A stretch of 7,486 nucleotides of DNA from Streptosporangiaceae bacterium (GTDB taxonomy: Bacteria > Actinomycetota > Actinomycetes > Streptosporangiales > Streptosporangiaceae), in contig JASHSZ010000175.1 in NCBI GenBank assembly GCA_030040815.1, positions 1 through 7,486 of the forward strand, read 5' to 3'. Every line of letters starts with the position of its first letter. The first letter of the stretch is position 1. The translations under genes were made by a program, and so were the position numbers. The notes below the pieces were generated by a model, which worked only from the letters and a program-made list of their open reading frames with translations, had not been told where the DNA came from and ran no database searches. Shown here piece after piece: positions 1 through 7,486 of this stretch.

Positions 1-857
1 ACCAGCGTCCGGCCAGTCAGTACAAGCCGCGTGTAGTCGGTCATCTGGCCCAGCAGGTAGCGGGTCGTGTGCGTCTTGCCGGTGCCCGGCGGGCCGTACA
101 GCAGCAGCCCGCGCTTGAGGTGCTGACCCACACCAAGCAGCGCCGCCCGGTGGGCGGCAACTCCCAGCGCATGACGCTCAACCCGGCCGAGCACGCTTGC
201 GGGCAGCACGACATCGTCACGGCCGATGCCCGGCGGGTCGGTGAAGGCGAGGTTGAGGTGGCCCCCCGGACTCAGCGACACGTCGAGCAGATGGCCGCGA
301 TAGACGTTGAGGTCGGCGCGCAGCCGGTCCAGCTCGGCGAGCAGGCGCTGCGCCGCGTCCACCGGCAGGCCGGCCACCTCGATCTGGAGGCCCTGGTTGT
401 GCTCGCTAGGCCCCTGGATCATCACCACGTAGCGGCCGTCGCCGTCGGCGACGAGCAGCAACGCCAGCCGCAGGCAGCCCAACGTCGAGGCGGGTCCGTT
501 CGGCAGGTCGGCCAGCGCGGGCGCCGTCAGCCGCAGCGGCGGCATGCCCTCACCGGCGACCAGTTGCTGCAGCGACAGATCCCCATAGTGCGGCGGCATC
601 GCGATGCCCTGGACCTCCGCGGTCCGTCCCGGCCGCGTCGACCAGGCGTCGACCGCGGTCTGGAGGTTGACGTGCTCAAACGCCGGCAGTCGACGCGTGA
701 CGACCGAATGGCGGGCGCCGTCGGGTCCGAGGAAGTCGCGCACCAGCGCGGAAACCTCGTTGCGCTCGTGGGCGACCGTCGCGTGAACCCAGTCCAGAAA
801 ACCGCGGAACGCCGTCGCGAACTCACGGGCTTCATCCTCGGGGGCGTACTCGGACAG
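1..857 (-). CDS. AAA-family ATPase, N-terminal part (cut by the left window edge)
   Basis: The minus-strand reading frame encodes about 285 residues and leaves the window open at its left end. A textbook Walker A motif, GPPGTGKT, lies at residues 255-262 (K261, T262), preceded by a hydrophobic strand (RGLLLY), as in AAA ATPases. Walker B, the sensors and the arginine finger lie outside the window. The first ~250 residues are a non-AAA region: a helical N terminus rich in Glu/Ala/Phe, then mixed segments including RYVVMIQG. By family knowledge this is a cytosolic ATP-driven remodelling protein; the substrate is unknown. The frame is open back to a stop at 966-968 but contains no ATG, GTG or TTG before codon 39. 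I chose CTG at 857-855 because AGGAGG sits 8 nt upstream. The first conventional alternative is GTG at 743-741, which has only a weak GAGG and loses 38 residues. The gene is divergent from the S9 peptidase. Family call is firm; start and role are not. Confidence 0.85.
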   Translation of the reverse strand, partial: MSEYAPEDEAREFATAFRGFLDWVHATVAHERNEVSALVRDFLGPDGARHSVVTRRLPAFEHVNLQTAVDAWSTRPGRTAEVQGIAMPPHYGDLSLQQLVAGEGMPPLRLTAPALADLPNGPASTLGCLRLALLLVADGDGRYVVMIQGPSEHNQGLQIEVAGLPVDAAQRLLAELDRLRADLNVYRGHLLDVSLSPGGHLNLAFTDPPGIGRDDVVLPASVLGRVERHALGVAAHRAALLGVGQHLKRGLLLYGPPGTGKTHTTRYLLGQMTDYTRLVLTGRTL

Positions 858-865
858 GGCCAGGA

Positions 866-871
866 CCTCCT
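866..871 (-). promoter_or_regulatory. Strong Shine-Dalgarno that decides the CTG start of the AAA ATPase
   Basis: On the minus strand the bases read AGGAGG, a perfect match to the anti-Shine-Dalgarno core, with 8 nt separating it from CTG at 857-855. In-frame ATG, GTG and TTG are absent between the upstream stop and codon 39, so this site is the main support for a non-canonical CTG start. The motif and spacing are seen directly; use as a start is inferred. Confidence 0.5.
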
Positions 872-1011
872 GCAGTGACCTGGATTCTGCCGCCAGAGTA
901 GCCGGTCTCGGATACGTGGCGGTGCGACGACTTGTCCGCGGCGGCTGGCGTCCGATAGGACGGCTTCAGGAACTTCATACCGACTCCGGGGCAAAAGAAG
1001 GCGATGACGCG

Positions 1012-3051
<2,040 letters not shown>

Positions 3052-3076
3052 GGACATGCGCCCAGTGATCCGGGCT

Positions 3077-3102
3077 AATACCCTGCGGGGGTATGGTATT
3101 GT
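3077..3102 (+). promoter_or_regulatory. CsoR-like operator overlapping the promoter of the copper operon
   Basis: The gap between the peptidase and csoR holds a GC-cored, AT-edged inverted repeat: ATACCC at 3078-3083 and GGGTAT at 3089-3094, with a 5-nt spacer. This form, TAC with a C run facing a G run with GTA, is typical of operators bound by CsoR/DUF156 repressors. A second perfect repeat, AATACC 3077-3082 and GGTATT 3095-3100, overlaps it around a different centre. A possible -10 element (TATTGT, 3097-3102, or TATGGT, 3092-3097) lies in or beside the repeats, and no good -35 is visible. Placement directly ahead of csoR suggests autoregulation with derepression by Cu(+). The repeats are seen; regulator binding is inferred. 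Confidence 0.75.
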
Positions 3103-3143
3103 GTTAGGAACAAGGCAGGTAATCGACGCGGCTGGAGGACGGG

Positions 3144-3425
3144 GTGCACGGTTACAGCCAGGACAAAGACGACTACGTGAAGCGGCTGCGCCTGATCGAG
3201 GGCCAGGTCCGCGGCCTGCAGCGGATGGTCGAGGAGGACAAGTACTGCATCGACATCCTCACCCAGGTCTCAGCGGTGAACCGGGCACTGCAGTCGGTCG
3301 CCCTCGGCCTGCTCGATCAGCACCTCGGTCACTGCGTCGCGCAGGCTGTCGCCGAGGGCGGCGACAGCGCCGAGGTCAAGGTTCGCGAAGCCTCCGCGGC
3401 GATCGCCCGCCTGGTGCGGTCCTGA
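3144..3425 (+). CDS. csoR: Copper-sensing transcriptional repressor CsoR (DUF156 family)
   Basis: A 93-residue, mostly helical protein with the DUF156 signature YVKRLRLIEGQVRGLQRMVEE near its N terminus, followed by DKYCIDILTQ. The Cu(+) ligands of the family are present with canonical spacing: Cys35, His60 and Cys64, matching C36/H61/C65 of the Mycobacterium tuberculosis protein. Tyr34 sits beside Cys35 as in that protein. Known CsoR proteins form helical oligomers that bind GC-rich operators without copper and release them when Cu(+) binds. The start is GTG at 3144 with GGAGG at 3134-3138, 5 nt upstream. It is the first gene of the copper operon and lies just after a CsoR-like operator, so it probably represses itself together with copZ and copA. 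The full C-H-C set argues against the sulfur-sensing CstR or nickel-sensing RcnR relatives. Confidence 0.95.
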   Translation: MHGYSQDKDDYVKRLRLIEGQVRGLQRMVEEDKYCIDILTQVSAVNRALQSVALGLLDQHLGHCVAQAVAEGGDSAEVKVREASAAIARLVRS

Positions 3426-3454
3426 CCACGGTGATCGGCAGCAAAGGAGCTGAC

Positions 3455-3676
3455 ATGTCCGCCACGACCTACGCGGTGACCGGGATGACGTGCGAGCACT
3501 GCGTGCGCGCGATCAGCGAGGAGCTGGCCAGGCTTCCGGGTGTCGCGGAAGTGACGGTCGAGCTTGTTCCCGGTGGTGAGTCGAGTGTCACAGTGGCCAG
3601 TGCCGCGCCGCTGGCGGCGGATGCGGTGAGTGCTGCGCTCGACGCGGCCGGCGGGTACCGGCTGGGCTCGGCCTGA
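3455..3676 (+). CDS. copZ: CopZ-like copper chaperone (heavy-metal-associated domain protein)
   Basis: A 73-residue protein consisting of a single HMA domain with the expected alternating strand/helix pattern. The metal-binding motif GMTCEHC lies at residues 10-16, with Cys13 and Cys16 as Cu(+) ligands. Members of this family carry Cu(+) in the cytosol and pass it to CopA-type ATPases or to CsoR. The length fits stand-alone CopZ proteins (about 65-75 residues). The ATG at 3455 follows AAGGAG (3444-3449) by 5 nt, a strong ribosome-binding site; the frame is open much further upstream, but that part antisense-overlaps nothing coherent and crosses csoR out of frame. It lies 29 nt after csoR and ends 1 nt before copA, consistent with a csoR-copZ-copA operon. 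Confidence 0.93.
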   Translation: MSATTYAVTGMTCEHCVRAISEELARLPGVAEVTVELVPGGESSVTVASAAPLAADAVSAALDAAGGYRLGSA

Positions 3677-3677
3677 G

Positions 3678-5969
3678 ATGTCCGTTCCAGTGGTGCCGCA
3701 GACCGGTAATCTTCCGGTCGCCGCGGAGCCGGCTGCCGAGCACAGCGTGGAACTGTCGATCGGCGGGATGACGTGCGCGTCCTGCGCTGCCCGCATCGAG
3801 AAGAAGCTGACCAGGCTCGACGGGGTCACGGCGACGGTCAACTTTGCCACCGAGAGGGCGCGCGTGACCTACCCCGACCACATGAGCCCGGACGAGCTGG
3901 TCACGGTCGTCGAGCAGGCCGGCTACTCGGCAGCTCTGCTCGTGCCGCAGCAGCCCGACCGGCCTCCGGCCTCCGCCGACGGCAAGGATGAGGCGGGCTC
4001 GCTGCTGCGGCTGACGACGTCCGCGGTGCTGACGCTGCCCGTGGTGGTGCTGGCGTTCGTGCCCGCGCTGCAGTTCCGCTACTACCAGTGGGTCTCGCTG
4101 GCGCTGGCAACGCCTGTGCTGATCTGGGGCGCGTGGCCGTTCCACCGAGCGGCGTGGAATAACCTCCGGCACCGCGCGGCAACGATGGACACGCTGATCT
4201 CCGTTGGCGTTACTGCCGCGTACCTGTGGTCCCTCTACGCGTTGTTCCTCGGCTCAGCCGCGACGCCCGGCCTGCGCACCGGTTTCGTGCTCTTTGCCAG
4301 GGACGCCACCGCGAACTCCACCTACCTGGATGTGGCCGCGGGGGTGACGGTGCTCGTGCTGACTGGCCGGTATCTCGAGAACCGCGCCAGGCGGCGCTCC
4401 GGGGCTGCGCTCGCCGCGCTGGCATCGATGGGAGCGAAGGACGTCACCGTGCTCAGGGACGGCGCGGCGGTCCGGGTCGCGGTCGAGCAGCTGCGTGTCG
4501 GGGATCGGTTCGTGGTCCGGCCGGGCGAGAAGATCGCGGCCGACGGCGTGGTCGAGGATGGCTACTCCGCGGTGGACACCTCCATGCTGACGGGCGAGCC
4601 AGTCCCGGTGGAGGTTACGGTTGGCGACCAGGTCACCGGCGCGACCGTCAACGCCAGTGGCCGGCTGATCGTCCGCGCGACGCAGGTCGGGTCCGACACC
4701 CAGCTGGCCCAGCTCGCCAGGCTGGTGGCCGAGGCACAGCACAGGAAGGCACCTGTCCAGCGGCTCGTCGACCGAGTCTCGTCGGTCTTTGTTCCCGTGG
4801 TGATAGGTATCTCTGTCCTGACGCTGATCACCTGGCTCGCGCTCGGCCAGCCGGCGGTGGCCGCGTTCACGGCTGCGGTGGCCGTGCTGATCATCGCCTG
4901 CCCCTGCGCGCTGGGGCTGGCTACGCCCACGGCGCTGCTCGTCGGCACCGGCCGGGGAGCCCAGCTCGGGATCCTGATCAGGGGCCCGGAGACGCTGGAG
5001 TCCACCCGCAAGATCGACACCGTAGTGCTCGACAAGACCGGCACGGTGACCACCGGCCAGATGAGCCTGGTCGCTGTGGTGCCCGTGCCTGGCGAGGACG
5101 CAGACGAACTGCTGCGGCTCGTCGGCGCGGTGGAGGACGCCTCCGAGCACCCGGTTGGCGCGGCGATTGCCCGCGGCGCGGTGAGCCGACTGCGCGCCAG
5201 CCTGCCCGCGGTGACCGGGTTCGCCAGCCATCCGGGACTGGGCGTCTCCGGCGAAGCCGACGGGCACGCGGTGGTCGCGGGTCGGCGCTCCTGGGTCGAG
5301 CGGCAGCTGGCGCTGCCAGTCCCGGCGGTCCTCGTCGACCGGGCAGTGGACGCCGAGTCGGCCGGTCAGACGACCATCTATGCCGGGTGGGACGGTCGGG
5401 TCCGCGGGGTCCTGGTCATCGCCGATACCGTCAAGCCGACCTCGGCCGCCGCGATAGCCGAGCTACGCCGCCTGGGCCTGAAGCCGGTGCTGCTCACCGG
5501 CGACAACGCGCGCGCCGCCGCCGCGGTGGCGGCGCAGGTCGGCATCCACGACGTGATCGCCGAGGTGCCGCCCGCCGGGAAGGTGGCAGCGATCAGGCAG
5601 CTCCAGGCCGCCGGACGAGTGGTGGCCATGGTGGGCGACGGCGTGAACGACGCGGCGGCACTCGCGCAGTCCGACCTCGGCATGGCCATGGGCACCGGCA
5701 CTGACGTGGCAATCGAGGCATCCGACCTGACCCTGGTCCGGGGCGACCTGCGGGCCGTGCCAGCCGCAGTGGCGCTGTCCCGGCGCACGCTTCGCACCAT
5801 CAGGACAAACCTGTTCTGGGCATTCGCGTACAACGTCGCCGCGCTGCCGCTGGCGGCGATCGGCTTGCTCAACCCCCTCATCTCCGGTGCGGCCATGGCC
5901 TTCAGCTCGGTGTTCGTCGTGTCGAGCAGCCTGCGGCTGCGGCGTTTTCAGGGTACGCCGACCCGGTAA
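3678..5969 (+). CDS. copA: Cu(+)-exporting P1B-1-type ATPase CopA
   Basis: A 763-residue membrane P-type ATPase that exports cytosolic Cu(+) using ATP. Domains in order: one N-terminal HMA domain (about 22-90) with GMTCASC (Cys33, Cys36); four hydrophobic helices between about 110 and 240; actuator domain with TGE (305-307); helices 5-6 with the CPC metal motif (408-410); phosphorylation motif DKTGT (Asp452); SEHP (His491); TGDN (607-610); GDGVND (653-658); and helices 7-8. The transmembrane ligands fit the Cu(+) class P1B-1 exactly: CPC-x6-P, N-x6-YN-x4-P (Tyr718, Asn719) and M-x2-SS (Met740). All catalytic motifs are intact. The frame is open upstream to 3630, but ATG 3678 is the sensible start, 1 nt after the copZ stop. 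No clear Shine-Dalgarno precedes it, so translation is probably coupled to copZ. Silver is a likely secondary substrate by family knowledge. Confidence 0.96.
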   Translation: MSVPVVPQTGNLPVAAEPAAEHSVELSIGGMTCASCAARIEKKLTRLDGVTATVNFATERARVTYPDHMSPDELVTVVEQAGYSAALLVPQQPDRPPASADGKDEAGSLLRLTTSAVLTLPVVVLAFVPALQFRYYQWVSLALATPVLIWGAWPFHRAAWNNLRHRAATMDTLISVGVTAAYLWSLYALFLGSAATPGLRTGFVLFARDATANSTYLDVAAGVTVLVLTGRYLENRARRRSGAALAALASMGAKDVTVLRDGAAVRVAVEQLRVGDRFVVRPGEKIAADGVVEDGYSAVDTSMLTGEPVPVEVTVGDQVTGATVNASGRLIVRATQVGSDTQLAQLARLVAEAQHRKAPVQRLVDRVSSVFVPVVIGISVLTLITWLALGQPAVAAFTAAVAVLIIACPCALGLATPTALLVGTGRGAQLGILIRGPETLESTRKIDTVVLDKTGTVTTGQMSLVAVVPVPGEDADELLRLVGAVEDASEHPVGAAIARGAVSRLRASLPAVTGFASHPGLGVSGEADGHAVVAGRRSWVERQLALPVPAVLVDRAVDAESAGQTTIYAGWDGRVRGVLVIADTVKPTSAAAIAELRRLGLKPVLLTGDNARAAAAVAAQVGIHDVIAEVPPAGKVAAIRQLQAAGRVVAMVGDGVNDAAALAQSDLGMAMGTGTDVAIEASDLTLVRGDLRAVPAAVALSRRTLRTIRTNLFWAFAYNVAALPLAAIGLLNPLISGAAMAFSSVFVVSSSLRLRRFQGTPTR

Positions 5970-6001
5970 CCAGGCAGTTCCCTTGCCAGTCTCAGCCGCT
6001 C

Positions 6002-6028
6002 GCGGTCTGGTCGCGCAGCCAGACTCGC
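6002..6028 (+). terminator. Hairpin downstream of copA, possible terminator
   Basis: GTCTGG (6005-6010) pairs with CCAGAC (6019-6024) around an 8-nt loop, and GCG/CGC extends the stem by three pairs past a single bulged T. It lies 32 nt after the copA stop and before the next plus-strand gene. There is no T run after it, so intrinsic termination is uncertain; such tail-less hairpins are common in actinobacteria. Confidence 0.35.
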
Positions 6029-6109
6029 CGATAAGCTGACCGCACGCGGTGCTTTCGGGCCGCACGCCGACCCGAGGTATCAGACGGTCGGCTAGAGAAG
6101 GACACGTCC

Positions 6110-6517
6110 ATGACCGACGACGTGCCGCCCGATGTCGAGGACCGGGCACAGCGGCTATTCGGTGACCTCGCTGAGGGTCGCTGGGATAACGCACACGGCG
6201 AGTTCGACCTGATCTTGCGCGGGCGCGCGGACCCGGAACGGATCGCGCGAGGGTGGACCAACGTGGCTGGCTCGGCCGGCAGATTCGAGGGTATCGGTGC
6301 CCTCGCCACGCGGCGGTCTGGCGACTACACCCTCGTGCTTGTCCCGCTGACCTTCGGTGACGGCACGGCGATCGGGCGGATGGTCCTCAACCGTGACGGC
6401 CAGGTCGCTGGCCTGTCGCTGGAGTATCCGCGTCGGGGTCGGCTAGACCCACGGACCGTCCGCGGATTCTTTCTTAAGAACCCTGATATCGGGGACCTTC
6501 TGCACGCCAGGCTGTAG
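6110..6517 (+). CDS. DUF3887-like small protein of unknown function
   Basis: A 135-residue soluble protein with no signal peptide or membrane segment. The pattern of an N-terminal helix (RAQRLFGDLAEGRWDNAHGEF), a middle part with NVAGSAGRFEGIG, then strands TLVLVPLTFGDG and MVLNRDGQVAGLSLE, matches my recollection of DUF3887. That domain has an NTF2-like look and is often found alone or fused to alpha/beta hydrolases. The function of the domain is not established. The C-terminal part ends in a basic segment (RGRLDPRTVRGFF). The ATG at 6110 has GAAGGA (6097-6102) 7 nt upstream. It is separated from copA by 140 nt containing a hairpin, so it probably has its own promoter, although no convincing -35/-10 pair stands out. 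Whether it contributes to copper tolerance cannot be judged. The coding call is firm; the family call is by eye. Confidence 0.8.
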   Translation: MTDDVPPDVEDRAQRLFGDLAEGRWDNAHGEFDLILRGRADPERIARGWTNVAGSAGRFEGIGALATRRSGDYTLVLVPLTFGDGTAIGRMVLNRDGQVAGLSLEYPRRGRLDPRTVRGFFLKNPDIGDLLHARL

Positions 6518-6555
6518 CCCGCCGGGGCGTGGACCGCAGCGGCCTGAGCCGTGTC

Positions 6556-6850
6556 CTATCCGGCGCTGGCACGGGCGGTGTCGTCGGCTGAGAGGTCGTG
6601 GTCTGGTTCGCCCAGCGGGTGGGCGAGCTGCCAGGTGACAACCCGGCGCAGGATGTCTCCACCGGCGGTGTCCCGCCAGCCGAGCATCGTGACGGCCCTC
6701 GCGGGGCTTGCCAGCAGATGCTGACTGAGCGCACCCGTGTCCCGCACGTCCGGGGGGAAGCGTCTCATCGGGACCGCGGACCAGTTCGAGGCCGCCGCCC
6801 ACAGCGCTGATGACCTGCTCGTAGAAAGGCCGAGAGCCGCGTGGCCTCAC
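6556..6850 (-). pseudogene. Probable frameshifted small gene of unknown function
   Basis: Two overlapping minus-strand frames each look coding over only part of their length. The upstream frame starts at GTG 6850-6848 and gives about 33 natural-looking residues (including FYEQVISAVGGGLELVRG), then turns into Arg/Pro/Gly-rich shadow sequence. The other frame, from about 6751 to a TAG at 6558-6556, gives 64 natural-looking residues, including ARAVTMLGWRDTAGGDILRR and VVTWQLAHP. They join smoothly if one base is removed from the six-base C run on the minus strand (G6 at 6752-6757), producing a 97-residue protein. I do not recognise the family. Alternatives are a sequencing error, programmed slippage, or an intact 70-residue ORF from ATG 6768-6766, which has no good ribosome-binding site. 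The GTG also lacks a clear Shine-Dalgarno. It is convergent with the DUF3887-like gene, whose stop is 38 nt away. Confidence 0.45.
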
Positions 6851-6905
6851 AGGTGCACGTGGTAATCAATCACGCCGCGCTAACAGTGCCTGACACCGGT
6901 GAGGC

Positions 6906-7196
6906 TTATCTGCGCGGGTAGCGCGCCAGATCACGCTCCAGCAGCGCGGCCTCACAGAGGACGAACTCGCGGACGCCGAGCCCTGACTTCGAGGCAGCCG
7001 CCGTGACGGCGTCCGCACCCGTGCTGACGGCCGCCATCGGGGTATCGGCCTCGACAGCGAGGGTCACGGACCAGGTCCGGAAACCGGGTCCGCCGGCCAC
7101 GACACCGCCGTGCTCCTCGATCGCCGCCATGAGGGCGGTGATCGCCTCGTCGGTAGCTTCCTCGCGAGCCTCGAGGTGAACGGTGTATCGGCTCAC
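6906..7196 (-). CDS. Small conserved-looking hypothetical protein
   Basis: A 96-residue, acidic, Ala-rich protein with predicted alternating strands and helices: SRYTVHLEA (strand), a helix with DEAITALMAAIEEHGG, GFRTWSVTLAVEA (strand), a second Ala-rich helix, and VREFVLCEAALLE. This beta-alpha-beta-type pattern, two half-repeats each with a strand then a helix, suggests a small ferredoxin-like or ACT-like fold, but that is inference. I do not recognise the family. There is no signal peptide. I took GTG 7196-7194 as the start because the recognisable fold begins there; a GTG seven codons upstream (7217-7215) is equally possible, and neither has a clear Shine-Dalgarno, so leaderless translation may be used. 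It follows tRNA-His on the same strand, about 120 nt downstream. Confidence 0.7.
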   Translation of the reverse strand: MSRYTVHLEAREEATDEAITALMAAIEEHGGVVAGGPGFRTWSVTLAVEADTPMAAVSTGADAVTAAASKSGLGVREFVLCEAALLERDLARYPRR

Positions 7197-7279
7197 GGCA
7201 CCAGGGTAGGTCGCCACTTCGGTACGGCGTCAGCCAGGTCCGGCAATCGGACACGAACACCAGGTGACCGAACCCAGGC

Positions 7280-7310
7280 CCGCAGGCAAAGCGCTGACCT
7301 GCGGTTTCTT
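7280..7310 (+). terminator. Hairpin with T-rich tail beside tRNA-His
   Basis: CCGCAGG (7280-7286) and CCTGCGG (7298-7304) form a perfect 7-bp stem with an 11-nt loop. On the plus strand it is followed by TTTCTT, like an intrinsic terminator. On the minus strand it begins about 10 nt past the tRNA-His 3' end and lacks a T run. It could end the tRNA transcript, act on an unseen plus-strand transcript, or do both. No plus-strand gene ends here. Confidence 0.5.
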
Positions 7311-7313
7311 CGG

Positions 7314-7388
7314 GGTGAGCGATGGGATTCGAACCCACGACATCCAGGACCACAACCTGGCGCTCTAACCAGCTGAGCTACGCCCACC
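7314..7388 (-). tRNA. tRNA-His, anticodon GTG
   Basis: The minus strand folds into a full cloverleaf. The acceptor stem GTGGGCG pairs with CGCTCAC (one G-T wobble). The D arm carries TAGCTCAGCTGGTTAGAGCG. The anticodon arm CCAGG-TTGTGGT-CCTGG carries GTG, and the T arm carries GTGGGTTCGAATCCCAT. The base before the acceptor stem is G and the discriminator base is C, giving the G(-1):C73 pair that histidyl-tRNA synthetase requires. CCA is not encoded. It decodes CAC and CAU. Confidence 0.97.
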
Positions 7389-7426
7389 ATCGCGGCCAGG
7401 CGCTGGCGCGCCCTGGCAGCTTACGA

Positions 7427-7456
7427 AGCATACCGGTCAACCGTCAGTCCGCTGAA
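7427..7456 (-). promoter_or_regulatory. Candidate promoter of tRNA-His
   Basis: On the minus strand TATGCT (7432-7427) resembles a -10 box, with TTCAGC (7456-7451) 18 nt upstream as a weak -35. The -10 lies 38 nt before the mature tRNA 5' end, a normal leader length. A TTGACC at 7440-7435 is a better -35 sequence, but no good -10 lies at the right distance from it. Between this site and the tRNA, GCCAGG/CCTGGC (7395-7417) could form a leader hairpin. Confidence 0.3.
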
Positions 7457-7486
7457 ATTGATTCGCCGCCCGTACGGCCGGCGCCC

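Noticed and set aside
69..878. A long plus-strand open frame (269 residues) opposite the AAA ATPase
   Set aside because: The product is Arg/Gln/Gly-rich with no domain pattern. It is exactly antisense to the frame carrying the Walker A motif, a usual artefact of high GC.
916..1011. N-terminal extension of the S9 peptidase to 916
   Set aside because: The extra 32 residues are Arg/Gly-rich and unlike a signal peptide, and ATG 1012 has a ribosome-binding site and begins the recognisable protein.
4226..5704. A 492-residue plus-strand open frame inside copA in another frame
   Set aside because: It is an Arg/Gly-rich shadow of copA; every P-type ATPase motif is in the copA frame.
6598..6810. A 70-residue plus-strand open frame
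   Set aside because: It is antisense to better-looking minus-strand coding sequence, has no ribosome-binding site and is Arg-rich.
7218..7313. A possible second tRNA or tRNA remnant next to tRNA-His
   Set aside because: Short T-loop-like strings (GGTTCG, GTTCGTGTCC) occur on the minus strand, but no acceptor, D or anticodon stems can be paired around them.
7110..7390. Open frames across tRNA-His, including products with DSNPRH and FESHR
   Set aside because: These are well-known spurious translations of tRNA genes and their antisense strand.

Overview
The window is very GC-rich, with strong G/C preference at third codon positions, GTG starts, and a CsoR-type copper repressor. It reads as chromosomal DNA of a high-GC actinobacterium. 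The genus cannot be named from the sequence alone, and nothing suggests a phage, plasmid or insertion sequence.

Layout, left to right. (1) Minus strand: the first ~285 residues of an AAA-family ATPase. It runs off the left edge just after its Walker A motif and appears to start at a CTG codon behind a strong Shine-Dalgarno. (2) Divergent from it across 154 bp: a 679-residue S9 (prolyl oligopeptidase-type) serine peptidase with an intact catalytic triad. (3) A copper-efflux operon on the plus strand: a CsoR-like operator, csoR, a copZ-type copper chaperone of 73 residues, and copA, a 763-residue P1B-1 Cu(+) ATPase. (4) A stand-alone 135-residue DUF3887-like protein. (5) On the minus strand, a short gene that reads well only if one base is removed from a G6/C6 run, so it is probably a frameshifted pseudogene. 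(6) A small orphan protein of about 96 residues on the minus strand. (7) A minus-strand tRNA-His(GTG), with a hairpin just past its 3' end and a plausible promoter upstream.

The copper module is the one clear functional unit. By family knowledge, CsoR releases the operator when it binds Cu(+), CopZ carries cytosolic Cu(+), and CopA exports it using ATP. Spacing supports one transcript: 29 nt between csoR and copZ, and 1 nt between copZ and copA. The AAA ATPase, peptidase and orphan genes show no visible link to copper.

I do not see a convincing new multi-gene system. The points most worth checking are the two overlapping inverted repeats in the csoR promoter, the CTG start, the frameshifted gene, and the hairpin beside tRNA-His. 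Product calls rest on motifs read by eye; no database search was run.
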